Shown piece by piece: positions 10,175 through 17,950 of a DNA stretch of 64,000 bases. Numbering within the stretch: position 1 is the first letter of the stretch; each line of letters starts with the position of its first letter. Made by a program: the position numbers and the translations under genes. Under the pieces are notes generated by a model. It saw only the letters and a list, made by a program, of their open reading frames with translations. It made no database searches and was not told where the DNA came from. This stretch comes from Bacillus sp. HSf4 (lineage in GTDB: Bacteria; Bacillota; Bacilli; Bacillales; Bacillaceae), in contig NZ_CP120679.1 of the NCBI RefSeq assembly GCF_029537375.1, positions 2,282,001 to 2,346,000 on the forward strand, written 5' to 3'.

Positions 10175-10273
10175 GTGACCATTCAAAAAGCGTGTCAATA
10201 TGTATTTTCCCTTTTGGGTGTCATTTCTTTATCGTTTATTTATGTGCAGATGTTTAAGACAAAAAAAGATTAA
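10175..10273 (+). CDS. Small hydrophobic protein, 32 residues
   Basis: GTG start preceded by AAGGAGGTGATACC, a near-perfect complement of the 16S anti-Shine-Dalgarno. The product has one central hydrophobic stretch (YVFSLLGVISLSFIYVQMF) and a basic tail (KTKKD), so it is probably a single-pass membrane peptide. I do not recognise a family. The strength of the ribosome site is the main argument that it is real. It ends about 75 bases before yojI. Confidence 0.55.
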   Translation: MTIQKACQYVFSLLGVISLSFIYVQMFKTKKD

Positions 10274-10284
10274 GCAGACATTGA

Positions 10285-10312
10285 TTGAATTTTATACATA
10301 TCGTGTTATAAT
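10285..10312 (+). promoter_or_regulatory. Sigma-A promoter of yojI
   Basis: TTGAAT, 16 bases, TATAAT, about 35 bases before the yojI start. Confidence 0.7.
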
Positions 10313-10347
10313 TTCTCTCGTTATCCAAAAGAAACGGGGAACTTAAA

Positions 10348-11709
10348 ATGAGGGAAACGAAGGATTTAAGGGGAAAAGCGACACAGTTTATCACGATTTT
10401 AATTCCGATCCTGATCACACAGGCAGGCTTGTCTTTCATGACATTTCTAGACACGGTGATGTCCGGAAAAGTCAGTGCGTCTGATCTCGCCGGCGTTGCC
10501 ATCGGGTCCAGTTTGTGGACACCTGTTTATACGGGACTGGCCGGAATTTTGACGGCTGTCACGCCCATCGTCGCCCAGCTGATGGGAGCCCAAAAGCAAA
10601 AGGATGTTCCGTACACTGTGATTCAATCGATTTATGTGGCGGGACTTATCAGCGTTCTTGTTATGGCTTGCGGTTTTTTGATGATTGATCCAATCCTGGA
10701 AATGCTTCAGCTTGAAGCTAAGGTATCTCTTATCGCGAAGCAGTATTTGTCCTATCTCGGGCTTGGCATATTGCCGCTGTTTGTGTACAACGTGATGCGC
10801 TGCTTTATTGATTCACTCGGCAAAACGAGAGTGACCATGCTGATTACTCTATGTTCTTTGCCGATTAATTTTGTGTTAAATTACCTATTTATCTTCGGGA
10901 ATTTCGGATTTCCTAAATTGGGAGGAGCCGGAGCCGGCTTGGCTTCCGCTTTAACCTATTGGTGCATATGCTTGATTTCCTTATTCATCGTTCATAAGAA
11001 AACGCCTTTTTATCAGTTTAGGGTTTTCAGGACATTCTATCGGTTTTCCTTTACCGAAAGCTTGAATCTGCTGAAAATCGGCCTTCCCATCGGCTTTGCC
11101 ATCTTCTTTGAGACGAGTATTTTTGCGGCCGTGACCTTGCTGATGAGCCATTTTGACACGGTGACAATCGCTTCCCATCAGGCAGCGATGAATTTCGCTT
11201 CGCTTCTTTATATGCTGCCGCTCAGCGTCTCAATGACTTTGACGATCGTCGTCGGCTTTGAAGCCGGGGCAAAACGTTTTAAGGATGCGAAGGCATACAG
11301 CTATCTCGGCATTTCAATTGCGATCGGGTTTTCGTTGTTCACCGCACTTGCGATTTTATTGTTCAGACAGCAAATCGCCGGAATGTATACGACAGACTAC
11401 AATGTCTTGCTTCTGACAAAGCACTTTTTACTGTACGCCTTGTTTTTCCAGCTTTCAGATGCCATTGCAGCACCGATTCAAGGAGCGCTCAGAGGGTATA
11501 AGGATGTCAACTACACCCTTGTCACAGCCCTTGTTTCCTATTGGATCATCGGGCTCCCCGTCGGTTTTCTCGTCGGGACGTATACTGCGTTTGGAGCGTA
11601 CGGTTATTGGATCGGCCTCATCGCGGGGCTTGCCGCCGGAGCGGTCGGGCTTTTCTTCAGGCTCAGATTCATTCAAAACCGTTTCCAACAGCATTTAAAA
11701 AAGGTATAG
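10348..11709 (+). CDS. yojI: MATE-family multidrug efflux transporter
   Basis: 453-residue integral membrane protein with about 12 hydrophobic segments and two-fold internal symmetry typical of NorM-type MATE antiporters, which export cationic compounds in exchange for Na+ or H+. The N-terminus (LIPILITQAGLSFMTFLDTVMSG) and the ATG behind AACGGGGAAC fix the start. It is a single gene with its own promoter and a terminator overlapping its stop codon. A second, distinct MATE gene (ypnP) lies at 41.7 kb. Substrate cannot be inferred. Confidence 0.93.
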   Translation: MRETKDLRGKATQFITILIPILITQAGLSFMTFLDTVMSGKVSASDLAGVAIGSSLWTPVYTGLAGILTAVTPIVAQLMGAQKQKDVPYTVIQSIYVAGLISVLVMACGFLMIDPILEMLQLEAKVSLIAKQYLSYLGLGILPLFVYNVMRCFIDSLGKTRVTMLITLCSLPINFVLNYLFIFGNFGFPKLGGAGAGLASALTYWCICLISLFIVHKKTPFYQFRVFRTFYRFSFTESLNLLKIGLPIGFAIFFETSIFAAVTLLMSHFDTVTIASHQAAMNFASLLYMLPLSVSMTLTIVVGFEAGAKRFKDAKAYSYLGISIAIGFSLFTALAILLFRQQIAGMYTTDYNVLLLTKHFLLYALFFQLSDAIAAPIQGALRGYKDVNYTLVTALVSYWIIGLPVGFLVGTYTAFGAYGYWIGLIAGLAAGAVGLFFRLRFIQNRFQQHLKKV

Positions 11710-11733
11710 AGCATGGCGCTCTATACCTTTTTC
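11700..11733. terminator. Bidirectional terminator between yojI and bshB2
   Basis: GGTATAGAGC / GCTCTATACC with a five-base loop, A-run before and T-run after. The stem contains the yojI stop codon. Confidence 0.9.
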
Positions 11734-11740
11734 TTGTGTA

Positions 11741-12406
11741 TCAATCATCCCACTGATAGGTCCAAAATGCCTCTTTTTCAAACCATGTTTCTACGACGGG
11801 CTCACCATTCTCAAGCTTTTTCTCTATCTCTTTCAGCAAGCCTCCCGTTTGCGATTTATGCGCTTTTAAAGCGTTCATTTTCACATCTGCAACACCTTTG
11901 ACATCTAGAACGACATCGGGCTTGCCGAGAACTTCTTCCCTGTGATGGGTGATCGCCATGCATAAAACCCGCGGCCGGTCTTCTTTCTTTTTGCGGGATA
12001 AGGCGCGGATGACCGCTTCTCCGCATGCATCATGATCGGGATGTACGCCATGTCCGGGGTAAAATGTCACGATCAGGCTCGGGCGGACATCATCGATGAC
12101 AGCCTCGATTTGATCGGCCAGCTTTTCTTCATCTTCAAATTCGAGTGTTTTATCGCGAAAACCGAGCATGCGCAGATCTTGAACATCCATTTCCCGGCAC
12201 GCGTTGATTAATTCCTGTTTTCTGAGCATCGGCAGGGTTTCCCGATTGGCAAAAAGCGGATCCCCCATATTCCTTCCCATCTCACCCAGCGTCAGACACG
12301 CATAGGTCACGGGTATGCCTTCTTTTCGGTTTAAGGCAATCAGGCCGGCCACTCCGAATGATTCGTCATCGGGATGCGGCAGAATCACTAATAAATGCTT
12401 TTCCAT
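11741..12406 (-). CDS. bshB2: N-acetylglucosaminyl-malate deacetylase 2 (bacillithiol biosynthesis)
   Basis: 221-residue LmbE/PIG-L-type zinc deacetylase. The metal-binding HPDDE motif is at residues about 11-15 and the second signature is HPDHDACGEAV. It removes the acetyl group from GlcNAc-malate on the way to bacillithiol, the low-molecular-weight thiol of Bacillus. The ATG at 12406 follows AAGGTG. It lies 16 bases after yojF, matching the yojF-yojG (bshB2) pair of B. subtilis. Supplies bacillithiol that serves bacilliredoxins such as yphP in this same window. Confidence 0.92.
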   Translation of the reverse strand: MEKHLLVILPHPDDESFGVAGLIALNRKEGIPVTYACLTLGEMGRNMGDPLFANRETLPMLRKQELINACREMDVQDLRMLGFRDKTLEFEDEEKLADQIEAVIDDVRPSLIVTFYPGHGVHPDHDACGEAVIRALSRKKKEDRPRVLCMAITHHREEVLGKPDVVLDVKGVADVKMNALKAHKSQTGGLLKEIEKKLENGEPVVETWFEKEAFWTYQWDD

Positions 12407-12422
12407 TTATAACACCTTCTTT

Positions 12423-12773
12423 TTAGACTGCAAATGGCTTTTTGCTGATTTGAAGCGAAATGGCAAGCTTGCCGCCCGGCAAATAACCGGCAAGAAGCAG
12501 CCGCCCTTCATCATCGATTGTATAATCTGTGAGGCCTTCTGCGTAAATCCAGCCGTCTTCTGTTTTAAGACCTGTGCGATAAGGCCCGGTCCCCGTTATT
12601 TTTGCGCGGGAGCAGACGACCTTCGCATTTCTGATATAAGCAACCACCGTCATGTGCTGCTCGTCTTTATGGGCAGAATAAGACCCGGTCGTCGTCTCCA
12701 AATGAATATAGACAGGCTGGTGTAGGAATGTTTGTAAAGAAGCCTGCACTTCTTCCATATTGATTGCTTTCAT
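12423..12773 (-). CDS. yojF: YojF family protein (DUF1806)
   Basis: 116-residue soluble protein of unknown function, conserved beside bshB2 in Bacillus and sometimes fused or co-purified with it, which suggests a role linked to bacillithiol metabolism (inference from neighbourhood). The start at 12773 follows AGGGAG closely and begins one base after the stop of the upstream gene, so the two are translationally coupled. An upstream in-frame ATG at 12794 has no ribosome site. Confidence 0.85.
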   Translation of the reverse strand: MKAINMEEVQASLQTFLHQPVYIHLETTTGSYSAHKDEQHMTVVAYIRNAKVVCSRAKITGTGPYRTGLKTEDGWIYAEGLTDYTIDDEGRLLLAGYLPGGKLAISLQISKKPFAV

Positions 12774-12774
12774 G

Positions 12775-13050
12775 TTACTCCCTGCTTTCTCCATTTGTTA
12801 ATAGCTGCAGACGTTCTGTATGCAGTTCAATCAGTTTGAGCTTCACATCCGTTTCCAAAGCGGAGTTTGTAATGCGCCGGACGCATTGGAAGTATTTTTC
12901 AAATTGCGTTTTTCTAAGCCTCGGATGTGTTCTAAGGTCGCTTAGTTCATCATCAATTGCCTGGAAAAGCGTTTCCATCCCCTCTCCGTTCATCGTGCGG
13001 TTCTTCCAGAGGGTCACATAAGCCTTGAAAAGTTCATGATCGTTCTCCAT
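12775..13050 (-). CDS. Conserved hypothetical, 91 residues
   Basis: Small, mostly helical, charged protein (MENDHELFKAYVTLWKN at its start) with no signal peptide or motif I recognise. ATG at 13050 follows GGAGGT at 11 bases. It is the first gene of a three-gene unit with yojF and bshB2, its stop being one base from the yojF start. Function unknown. Confidence 0.75.
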   Translation of the reverse strand: MENDHELFKAYVTLWKNRTMNGEGMETLFQAIDDELSDLRTHPRLRKTQFEKYFQCVRRITNSALETDVKLKLIELHTERLQLLTNGESRE

Positions 13051-13131
13051 AGCTGAAATCGACCTCCACATCCTTTTTTAGGTCATGTTTTTAATTATAC
13101 ATGATCGGCGTTTCTTGAAAAGAAAAAGGGC

Positions 13132-14064
13132 TTAGGAGTGATACGAGTTTTTTCTTTTCACCAATACTTTAGACGGCTTCTTCCATTTAAACTGTGAGAG
13201 GGTAAACAATACGAGTGCGGCCCAAATGCATGAGAATGTTAAAGCCTTGGCGCTGCCGAACGGTTCATGGTAGACGAATACGCCTAAACATAACGTAATG
13301 GTTGGAGCGATATACTGCAAAATGCCGACTTGATACAGCGGAAGCTTTTTGGCTCCTTCTGCGAACAACAGGAGCGGAATGGCCGTTAACACACCGGCTA
13401 AAAACAATAAAATCATCGTGCCGATACCGCCGGATGCAGCCTGCGAATGCTCAGGATGGCGAAAAAACAATAAGTAGACAACGGCGACAGGCGCGATCAT
13501 CAGCGTTTCAAGTGTAAGCCCGATGGCGCTTGAAAGCGACATCCGTTTTTTTGCCAATCCGTAAAGTCCGAAGCTGAAAGCGAGCATCAGGGCAATGTAC
13601 GGCACAGAGCCGTATTGAAAAGCGGATATCAGGACGCCGGCTGCCGCAAGGAGAACCGCCGCTGTCTGCAGACGGGACAGTTTCTCTTTCAAAAATATGA
13701 TGCCGAGCACGATCGAAACAAGCGGATTGATGTAATAGCCGAGGCTCGCTTCAAGTATATAGCCGTGGCCGACGGCCCATATGTAGACATACCAATTGAT
13801 TGAAATCAAAACGGAGGAACATACGAGCGGAACGAGAGCTTTTCGATTCGCCAAGAGCGACTGAAAAGCCTTGACCCCGTTTTTCCATTGCCGCATCACG
13901 AGAAGCACCCCGCACATAAAAACAAACGACCAAATGATGCGGTGTGCAAGGATATCAAGAGCTGCCGTTTGATCGAGAACTTTCCAATATAAAGGAAGCA
14001 GCCCCCATAATAAATAAGAACATGCTGTGTAAATAATCCCTTTCGTTTGAGCTGTGTGATTCAT
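13132..14064 (-). CDS. yojE: RarD-type EamA transporter
   Basis: 310-residue membrane protein of the drug/metabolite transporter superfamily (RarD subfamily), with ten predicted hydrophobic segments and the family N-terminus GIIYTACSYLLWGLLPLYWK. The ATG at 14064 follows AAAGGAATCACAG; a start nine codons upstream would begin inside the ribosome site. Substrate unknown. It is divergent from gerT, with only about 80 bases between the two starts. Confidence 0.9.
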   Translation of the reverse strand: MNHTAQTKGIIYTACSYLLWGLLPLYWKVLDQTAALDILAHRIIWSFVFMCGVLLVMRQWKNGVKAFQSLLANRKALVPLVCSSVLISINWYVYIWAVGHGYILEASLGYYINPLVSIVLGIIFLKEKLSRLQTAAVLLAAAGVLISAFQYGSVPYIALMLAFSFGLYGLAKKRMSLSSAIGLTLETLMIAPVAVVYLLFFRHPEHSQAASGGIGTMILLFLAGVLTAIPLLLFAEGAKKLPLYQVGILQYIAPTITLCLGVFVYHEPFGSAKALTFSCIWAALVLFTLSQFKWKKPSKVLVKRKNSYHS

Positions 14065-14089
14065 CTGTGATTCCTTTCCTTTCTTCATC

Positions 14090-14116
14090 ACGATCCGCGC
14101 TTATTGGCATATACTG
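14090..14116 (+). promoter_or_regulatory. Sigma-K-like promoter of gerT
   Basis: AC, 16 bases, CATATACTG, close to the sigma-K consensus AC-N16-CATANNNTA, about 30 bases before the gerT start. gerT of B. subtilis is a late mother-cell gene, so the assignment is consistent. Confidence 0.5.
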
Positions 14117-14145
14117 TACCGTCTATGTGAAAGGAAGTGTTACCC

Positions 14146-14616
14146 GTGTTTGATTGGCAACGCTTTTTTCCATTTCAGCAGTTTTCTAAGGACGGAGTGC
14201 AAGGCGCTGACCCGAAAGATGTTGAACAATATATCCATCAAATCATGAAAAACGTCTTTGGACCGGGATATACAGGTCAGTTTCCTTTTCGCGATCCTCT
14301 CTCTCAAGAATCGCCGGCGGCAAAAGAACATGGTCCGTCAGACGAACACGATCCAATTGATGTCTTTGAAACGACCAGTCATGTATTTGTCAAAATTCCA
14401 CTTACAAAAGAACAGCTTAACCCATTGAAAATTAAACATACTTCACAAACCCTCATCATGGAAAACTACCCTGAACCAGGGCAGCAGAAAAAGGTGATTC
14501 TCCCCTCTCTTGTACGCAGAAAAGGCACCAAAGCCTTGTATAAAGACGGCATCCTGGAAGTCATGTTTTTTAAAAACGAAGACTTCAATCTTTCAGAAAT
14601 CGACATCACGTTTTAA
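14146..14616 (+). CDS. gerT: Spore germination protein GerT (Hsp20-like coat protein)
   Basis: 156-residue protein of the Hsp20/CotM fold. An N-terminal FDWQRFFPFQQF precedes a C-terminal alpha-crystallin-like beta domain (about residues 65-156: DPIDVFETTSHVFVKIPL to the end). In B. subtilis GerT (YozR) is a spore coat component needed for efficient germination. The GTG at 14146 lies nine bases after AAAGGAA; another GTG at 14137 abuts that site and is rejected. Neighbourhood next to yojE is as in B. subtilis. Confidence 0.85.
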   Translation: MFDWQRFFPFQQFSKDGVQGADPKDVEQYIHQIMKNVFGPGYTGQFPFRDPLSQESPAAKEHGPSDEHDPIDVFETTSHVFVKIPLTKEQLNPLKIKHTSQTLIMENYPEPGQQKKVILPSLVRRKGTKALYKDGILEVMFFKNEDFNLSEIDITF

Positions 14617-14617
14617 A

Positions 14618-14655
14618 AACGGCCCCGCTTGAGATAAGCAGGCTGTTTTTTTCGC
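14618..14655 (+). terminator. Probable gerT terminator
   Basis: Imperfect hairpin CCCGCTT / AAGCAGG with the T-run TTTTTTT, just after the gerT stop. Confidence 0.5.
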
Positions 14656-14821
14656 CTCCCGAAAAACCGCTCCCTGATTCATATTACCATTTAAGACCGA
14701 AGTCTTTCATCTCTTTTGCCTGAGGCAGAAACCATGCCTTTTGTTCGTGACATTTTAGTCAATCCGTATGAATAAATCTATGTCTATTGCCTCTTTCGGC
14801 AAAGTCAGTCCGGTTTTATAA

Positions 14822-14836
14822 TGAAAATAATTCTCA
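14822..14836. promoter_or_regulatory. Fur-family box candidate upstream of expansin gene
   Basis: TGAAAATAATTCTCA matches the 7-1-7 Fur box TGATAATNATTATCA at 13 of 15 positions. It lies between a TATAAT element (14816-14821) and the ribosome site of the expansin gene, where a bound repressor would block transcription. Confidence 0.4.
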
Positions 14837-14853
14837 ATTAAAGGAGGGCTTGT

Positions 14854-15549
14854 ATGAAAAAGAAAATCAGCATGTTGCTCGCGGTGATGTTGATGGTGCT
14901 TTGTTTTGCCACACAGGCATCGGCCGCATACAATGACCTGCACAAGGGCTATGCCACTTATACGGGTTCAGGGTATTCAGGCGGCGCTTTGCTGCTTGAT
15001 CCGATTCCATCCGATATGGAAATCACCGCTTTAAATCCGACAGACCTCAATTATGGCGGTGTAAAAGCGGCTCTCGCCGGAGCATACCTTGAAGTGGAAG
15101 GCCCTAAAGGAAAGACGACGGTCTATGTGACCGATCTATATCCGGAAGGTGCTCCCGGGGCGCTCGACCTTTCACCGAACGCTTTTCGAAAGATCGGCGA
15201 TATGAAAGACGGAAAGATCAATGTGAAATGGCGGGTCGTCAAAGCGCCGATCAAAGGCAATTTCACATACCGGATCAAAGAAGGAAGCAGTCAGTGGTGG
15301 GCGGCGATTCAAGTGAGAAACCACAAATATCCCGTTATGAAAATGGAATATTATAAAGACGGAAAATGGGTCAACATGGAGAAAACGGACTACAACCATT
15401 TTGTCAGCACCAATTTGGGGACAAGCCCTTTAAAAGTCAGGATCACGGATATCCGCGGAAAAGTCGTAAAAGACACGATTCCGAAACTTCCGGAAAACGG
15501 AACGTCCAGTGCATACACTGTATCTGGGAACGTGCAGTTCCCAGACTAA
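14854..15549 (+). CDS. yoaJ: Bacterial expansin EXLX1
   Basis: 231-residue secreted protein. The signal peptide (about 1-25, ending QASA) is followed by a six-stranded double-psi beta-barrel (D1, about 26-125, with YATYTGSGYSGG and the key Asp in YVTDLYPEGAPGALDLS) and a CBM63-like D2 domain (about 126-231). The surface aromatics QWWAAIQ bind cellulose. Expansins loosen plant cell-wall and cellulose networks without hydrolysis and help root colonisation. The ATG follows AAAGGAGGGCTTGT. In B. subtilis the homologue is elsewhere on the chromosome, so its place beside gerT is lineage-specific. Confidence 0.95.
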   Translation: MKKKISMLLAVMLMVLCFATQASAAYNDLHKGYATYTGSGYSGGALLLDPIPSDMEITALNPTDLNYGGVKAALAGAYLEVEGPKGKTTVYVTDLYPEGAPGALDLSPNAFRKIGDMKDGKINVKWRVVKAPIKGNFTYRIKEGSSQWWAAIQVRNHKYPVMKMEYYKDGKWVNMEKTDYNHFVSTNLGTSPLKVRITDIRGKVVKDTIPKLPENGTSSAYTVSGNVQFPD

Positions 15550-15560
15550 TCCTAAACTAA

Positions 15561-15612
15561 GAGACGGCGGCCAGCTGCGGAAACCCGCAGCTTTCACCGC
15601 CGTCTCTTTTTA
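15561..15612 (+). terminator. Expansin gene terminator
   Basis: Long hairpin: outer stem GAGACGGCGG / CCGCCGTCTC, inner stem AGCTGCGG / CCGCAGCT, then TTTTT. Confidence 0.93.
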
Positions 15613-15644
15613 AGATTTTCATTAGACTGTAAACTTAGCAACCT

Positions 15645-15944
15645 TTATCGATAGCCGGGCGCTCCTCCGTATGGAGCTCCTGCGGGAACGCCTGCTCCTC
15701 CGTAAGGGATTCCTCCCGGTCCGGCTCCGTAATAAGACCCCGCACCAGGCACACCTCCGTAATACGGGTAAGGCGGCGGATAAGCGTACGGTCTAGGGTA
15801 GTTAAAAATCGCGCTTCCGAGAAATCCGCCCAGCAATCCGCCGACAAGCGGCGCCCCAAATCCCCAAAACAACGGGGATCTAGCCGGATATCCGGCAGGA
15901 TTCGATCTCGCGTATCCATAAAGCATGTGAGGGTACATCGGCAT
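15645..15944 (-). CDS. Gly/Pro/Tyr-rich small protein
   Basis: 99-residue low-complexity protein: about one third Gly plus many Pro and Tyr, with repeats of the type YGGAxxGA. A short hydrophobic Gly-rich patch (APLVGGLLGGFLGSAIF) lies near residue 35. Composition resembles small coat or surface proteins of Bacillus, but no family is recognised. The ATG at 15944 follows AAAGGAGGATAA, a strong site. Another Gly-rich small protein (yodI) lies at 23.2 kb. Confidence 0.75.
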   Translation of the reverse strand: MPMYPHMLYGYARSNPAGYPARSPLFWGFGAPLVGGLLGGFLGSAIFNYPRPYAYPPPYPYYGGVPGAGSYYGAGPGGIPYGGAGVPAGAPYGGAPGYR

Positions 15945-16010
15945 TTATCCTCCTTTATGTCTGCCTATAGTCAAGGTATTCATAAAGTCGGAAAACGTTT
16001 GGGCTATTCT

Positions 16011-16217
16011 TCATAAATCCACCGTAATGTTCGTACCATTGACAAACCTGTTGTCCGGATCGGTTAAGTAAAAACACGCCTTAACAATATCAAGGGGCCG
16101 GCCCACACTGTTGGAAAAATGCTGCTCACGGTCTTTCGCCCGCAAATCTTCAAAATGCCCGGTCTTAGAACCACCCTGGTGATGCTGTTGACCGCGATCG
16201 AATACTCGCCCGGCCAT
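16011..16217 (-). pseudogene. C-terminal remnant of a short-chain dehydrogenase/reductase
   Basis: The reading frame holds GRPLDIVKACFYLTDPDNRF then VNGTNITVD, the conserved C-terminus of SDR oxidoreductases, but a stop follows the VD where the family continues with GG. Upstream in another frame lies IAVNSI, the usual SDR motif that precedes the PG, showing a frameshift. No Rossmann N-terminus is present. Remnant of perhaps one quarter of a gene, immediately downstream of yodB. Confidence 0.7.
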
Positions 16218-16222
16218 CCTTA

Positions 16223-16543
16223 TCAGTTCCCTTCCGCATCACAATGGTGTTCTGCCCACTTTTGTATCTCGTGCAAAACAGGTTCAAGCGCCGCTCCTTT
16301 GCCTGTCAATTGATAGATCACTTTCACAGGCGTCTCCGGCAAAACCTGACGTTCGACGATACCACCCTGCTCCAGTTCTTTTAAACGTTCAGCCAGCATT
16401 TTTTGGCTGATCATTGGTATCATTTCCGTTAAATCTTTAAACCGTTTAGGTCCATCCAATAAAACATGGATGATCAGTCCATTCCATCGTTTGCCGAGCA
16501 AAGAAAAGGCGGCCTCCATTTTAGGACACATTGTAAACCCCAA
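16223..16543 (-). CDS. yodB: HxlR-family redox-sensing repressor YodB
   Basis: 106-residue winged-helix regulator, strongly like B. subtilis YodB, which senses quinones, diamide and chlorine species by oxidation of Cys6 and represses yodC, azoR1 and others. The TTG start at 16543 follows GGAGGGG by eight bases and places the sensor cysteine exactly at residue 6 (MGFTMC). A second cysteine lies at residue 101, the known disulfide partner. The protein ends at residue 106, so the third cysteine (108 in B. subtilis) is absent. Divergent from its target yodC. Confidence 0.92.
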   Translation of the reverse strand: MGFTMCPKMEAAFSLLGKRWNGLIIHVLLDGPKRFKDLTEMIPMISQKMLAERLKELEQGGIVERQVLPETPVKVIYQLTGKGAALEPVLHEIQKWAEHHCDAEGN

Positions 16544-16566
16544 TTCTCTCACCCCTCCATATCCAG

Positions 16567-16595
16567 TTGACAAATAGTCTTTGCACCATTAGAAT
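16567..16595 (+). promoter_or_regulatory. Sigma-A promoter of yodC
   Basis: TTGACA, 17 bases, TAGAAT; predicted transcription start near 16602, at the edge of the YodB operator. Confidence 0.8.
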
Positions 16596-16604
16596 ACTGA
16601 TTGA

Positions 16605-16640
16605 AGTTACAAAAAGTAAGTTTCTAACTTTTTATCTAAC
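16605..16640. promoter_or_regulatory. YodB operator in the yodB/yodC intergenic region
   Basis: Nested inverted repeat: GTTA...AAAAAGT, nine bases, ACTTTTT...TAAC, directly downstream of the yodC -10. Position and symmetry fit repression by the adjacent HxlR protein. Confidence 0.65.
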
Positions 16641-16677
16641 TCTATCATACCACGTTTATCGTAAAGGAGGAAGTCAC

Positions 16678-17298
16678 ATGACTTTATCGGAGAATCAAGC
16701 GATTCAAGTTTTGACAGAACGCTCATCTATTAAAGAATATGACACAAGCGCCGCCATCTCGAAAGAGGAGCTGACAGAACTTTTGGAAATTACAACAAAA
16801 GCGCCGTCAGCATGGAACCTGCAGCACTGGCACTTTACTGTATTTCACAGCCGGGAATCAAAAGACAAGCTTCTCCCGATTGCCTACAACCAAAAACAAG
16901 TCAGCCAGGCATCAGCGGTTGTCGCTGTCTTGGGAGACCTCAAGGCAAACTTAAACGGGGAAGCCGTCTACGGTCCTTTAACAGAAGAAGGGTATATGAC
17001 CGAAGAAATCAAAGAGACGCTTCTCGGACAGATTAACGGCGCTTACCAAAACAGTGCGTTTGCCAGAGACGCCGCTTTCACCAATGCATCGCTTGCAGCG
17101 ATGCAGCTGATGATCGCAGCCAAGGCGATGGGCTATGATACGTGTGCCATGGGCGGTTTCGACAAGGAAGCGTTTGTGAAAGAATTCAATATTGATGAAC
17201 GCTATGTACCGGTCATGCTGATTTCGATTGGAAAACAGGTGAAACCGGCTCACAAAAGCAGCCGCTTTGATGTTTCTGAAGTATCTACATGGCTGTAA
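16678..17298 (+). CDS. yodC: FMN nitroreductase, quinone/nitro-compound reductase
   Basis: 206-residue nitroreductase-family flavoprotein. N-terminal SSIKEYD, the KAPSAWNLQHW region that binds FMN phosphate, and GYDTCAMGGFD near residue 160 are typical. It detoxifies quinones and nitroaromatics by two-electron reduction. The ATG follows AAAGGAGGAAGTCAC; the upstream open frame is ignored. It is divergent from yodB and separated from it by promoter and operator, so it is induced by thiol-reactive electrophiles. Confidence 0.92.
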   Translation: MTLSENQAIQVLTERSSIKEYDTSAAISKEELTELLEITTKAPSAWNLQHWHFTVFHSRESKDKLLPIAYNQKQVSQASAVVAVLGDLKANLNGEAVYGPLTEEGYMTEEIKETLLGQINGAYQNSAFARDAAFTNASLAAMQLMIAAKAMGYDTCAMGGFDKEAFVKEFNIDERYVPVMLISIGKQVKPAHKSSRFDVSEVSTWL

Positions 17299-17306
17299 AC
17301 ATGTGA

Positions 17307-17341
17307 AAAACCTTAGTCCCGAAAAAGGGACTAAGGTTTAT
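17307..17341. terminator. Bidirectional terminator between yodC and mhqD
   Basis: AACCTTAGTCCC / GGGACTAAGGTT with a six-base loop, A-run before and T-run after. Confidence 0.9.
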
Positions 17342-17343
17342 TT

Positions 17344-17949
17344 TTATGCTTTGAGATGTGTTTCATACCAGTTTTTTGCCTGTTCAATTTCCCGATGTGT
17401 GAGCTGATGTCCGCCCTCTTCCCAATGAAGTTCGACATCCGCCCCGGCGTTTTTGAAATACCCGGCAAGCTCGTCCGACTCCTGGGGCGGACAAAGCGGA
17501 TCTGTCTGTCCGGCTCCGATAAAAACAGGAATTCCCGCCATATCAGGAAGCTTCCTATTTCTAAGCGGAACCATCGGATGATGCAGCACGGCCCCCTTCA
17601 GCACGTGTTCATGGAGAAACAAGAGGCTTGCAGCAATATTGGCGCCGTTTGAATAGCCGAGCGCCACCACTTGATTCCGGTCGAACTCAAGCTCTTCTGC
17701 CGCTTGATCGAGAAATGTCTTCAATTCATCCGTTCTTGCGATTAAATCGTTCTCATCAAAAACCCCTTCTCTCAACCGTTTAAAAAAACGGGGCATGCCG
17801 TTTTCCAAAACCTTTCCTCTGACTCCGAGCAGATTTGCATGCGGGTCAATCATTCTGCCGATCGGCAAAAGGTCGTGTTCATTCCCTCCGGTTCCGTGCA
17901 AAAGCAGCAATGTAACGTCTGATTGCCCTCTCTCAAAAATATGGTTCAT
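17344..17949 (-). CDS. mhqD: Alpha/beta hydrolase MhqD (phospholipase/carboxylesterase family)
   Basis: 201-residue alpha/beta hydrolase. The nucleophile elbow is GYSNGAN (about residue 108), the oxyanion region LLLLHGTGGNEHDLL, and the catalytic His lies in GGHQLTHRE near the end. In B. subtilis mhqD (yodD) belongs to the MhqR regulon for hydroquinone detoxification. ATG at 17949 follows AAGGGGG and starts one base after the mhqE stop, so the pair is one operon. Confidence 0.9.
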   Translation of the reverse strand: MNHIFERGQSDVTLLLLHGTGGNEHDLLPIGRMIDPHANLLGVRGKVLENGMPRFFKRLREGVFDENDLIARTDELKTFLDQAAEELEFDRNQVVALGYSNGANIAASLLFLHEHVLKGAVLHHPMVPLRNRKLPDMAGIPVFIGAGQTDPLCPPQESDELAGYFKNAGADVELHWEEGGHQLTHREIEQAKNWYETHLKA

Positions 17950-17950
17950 T

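Noticed and set aside
15635..15919. 94-codon minus-strand frame overlapping the Gly/Pro/Tyr gene
   Set aside because: Arg/Asp-rich translation in an alternative frame with no ribosome site, whereas the other frame has a strong one.
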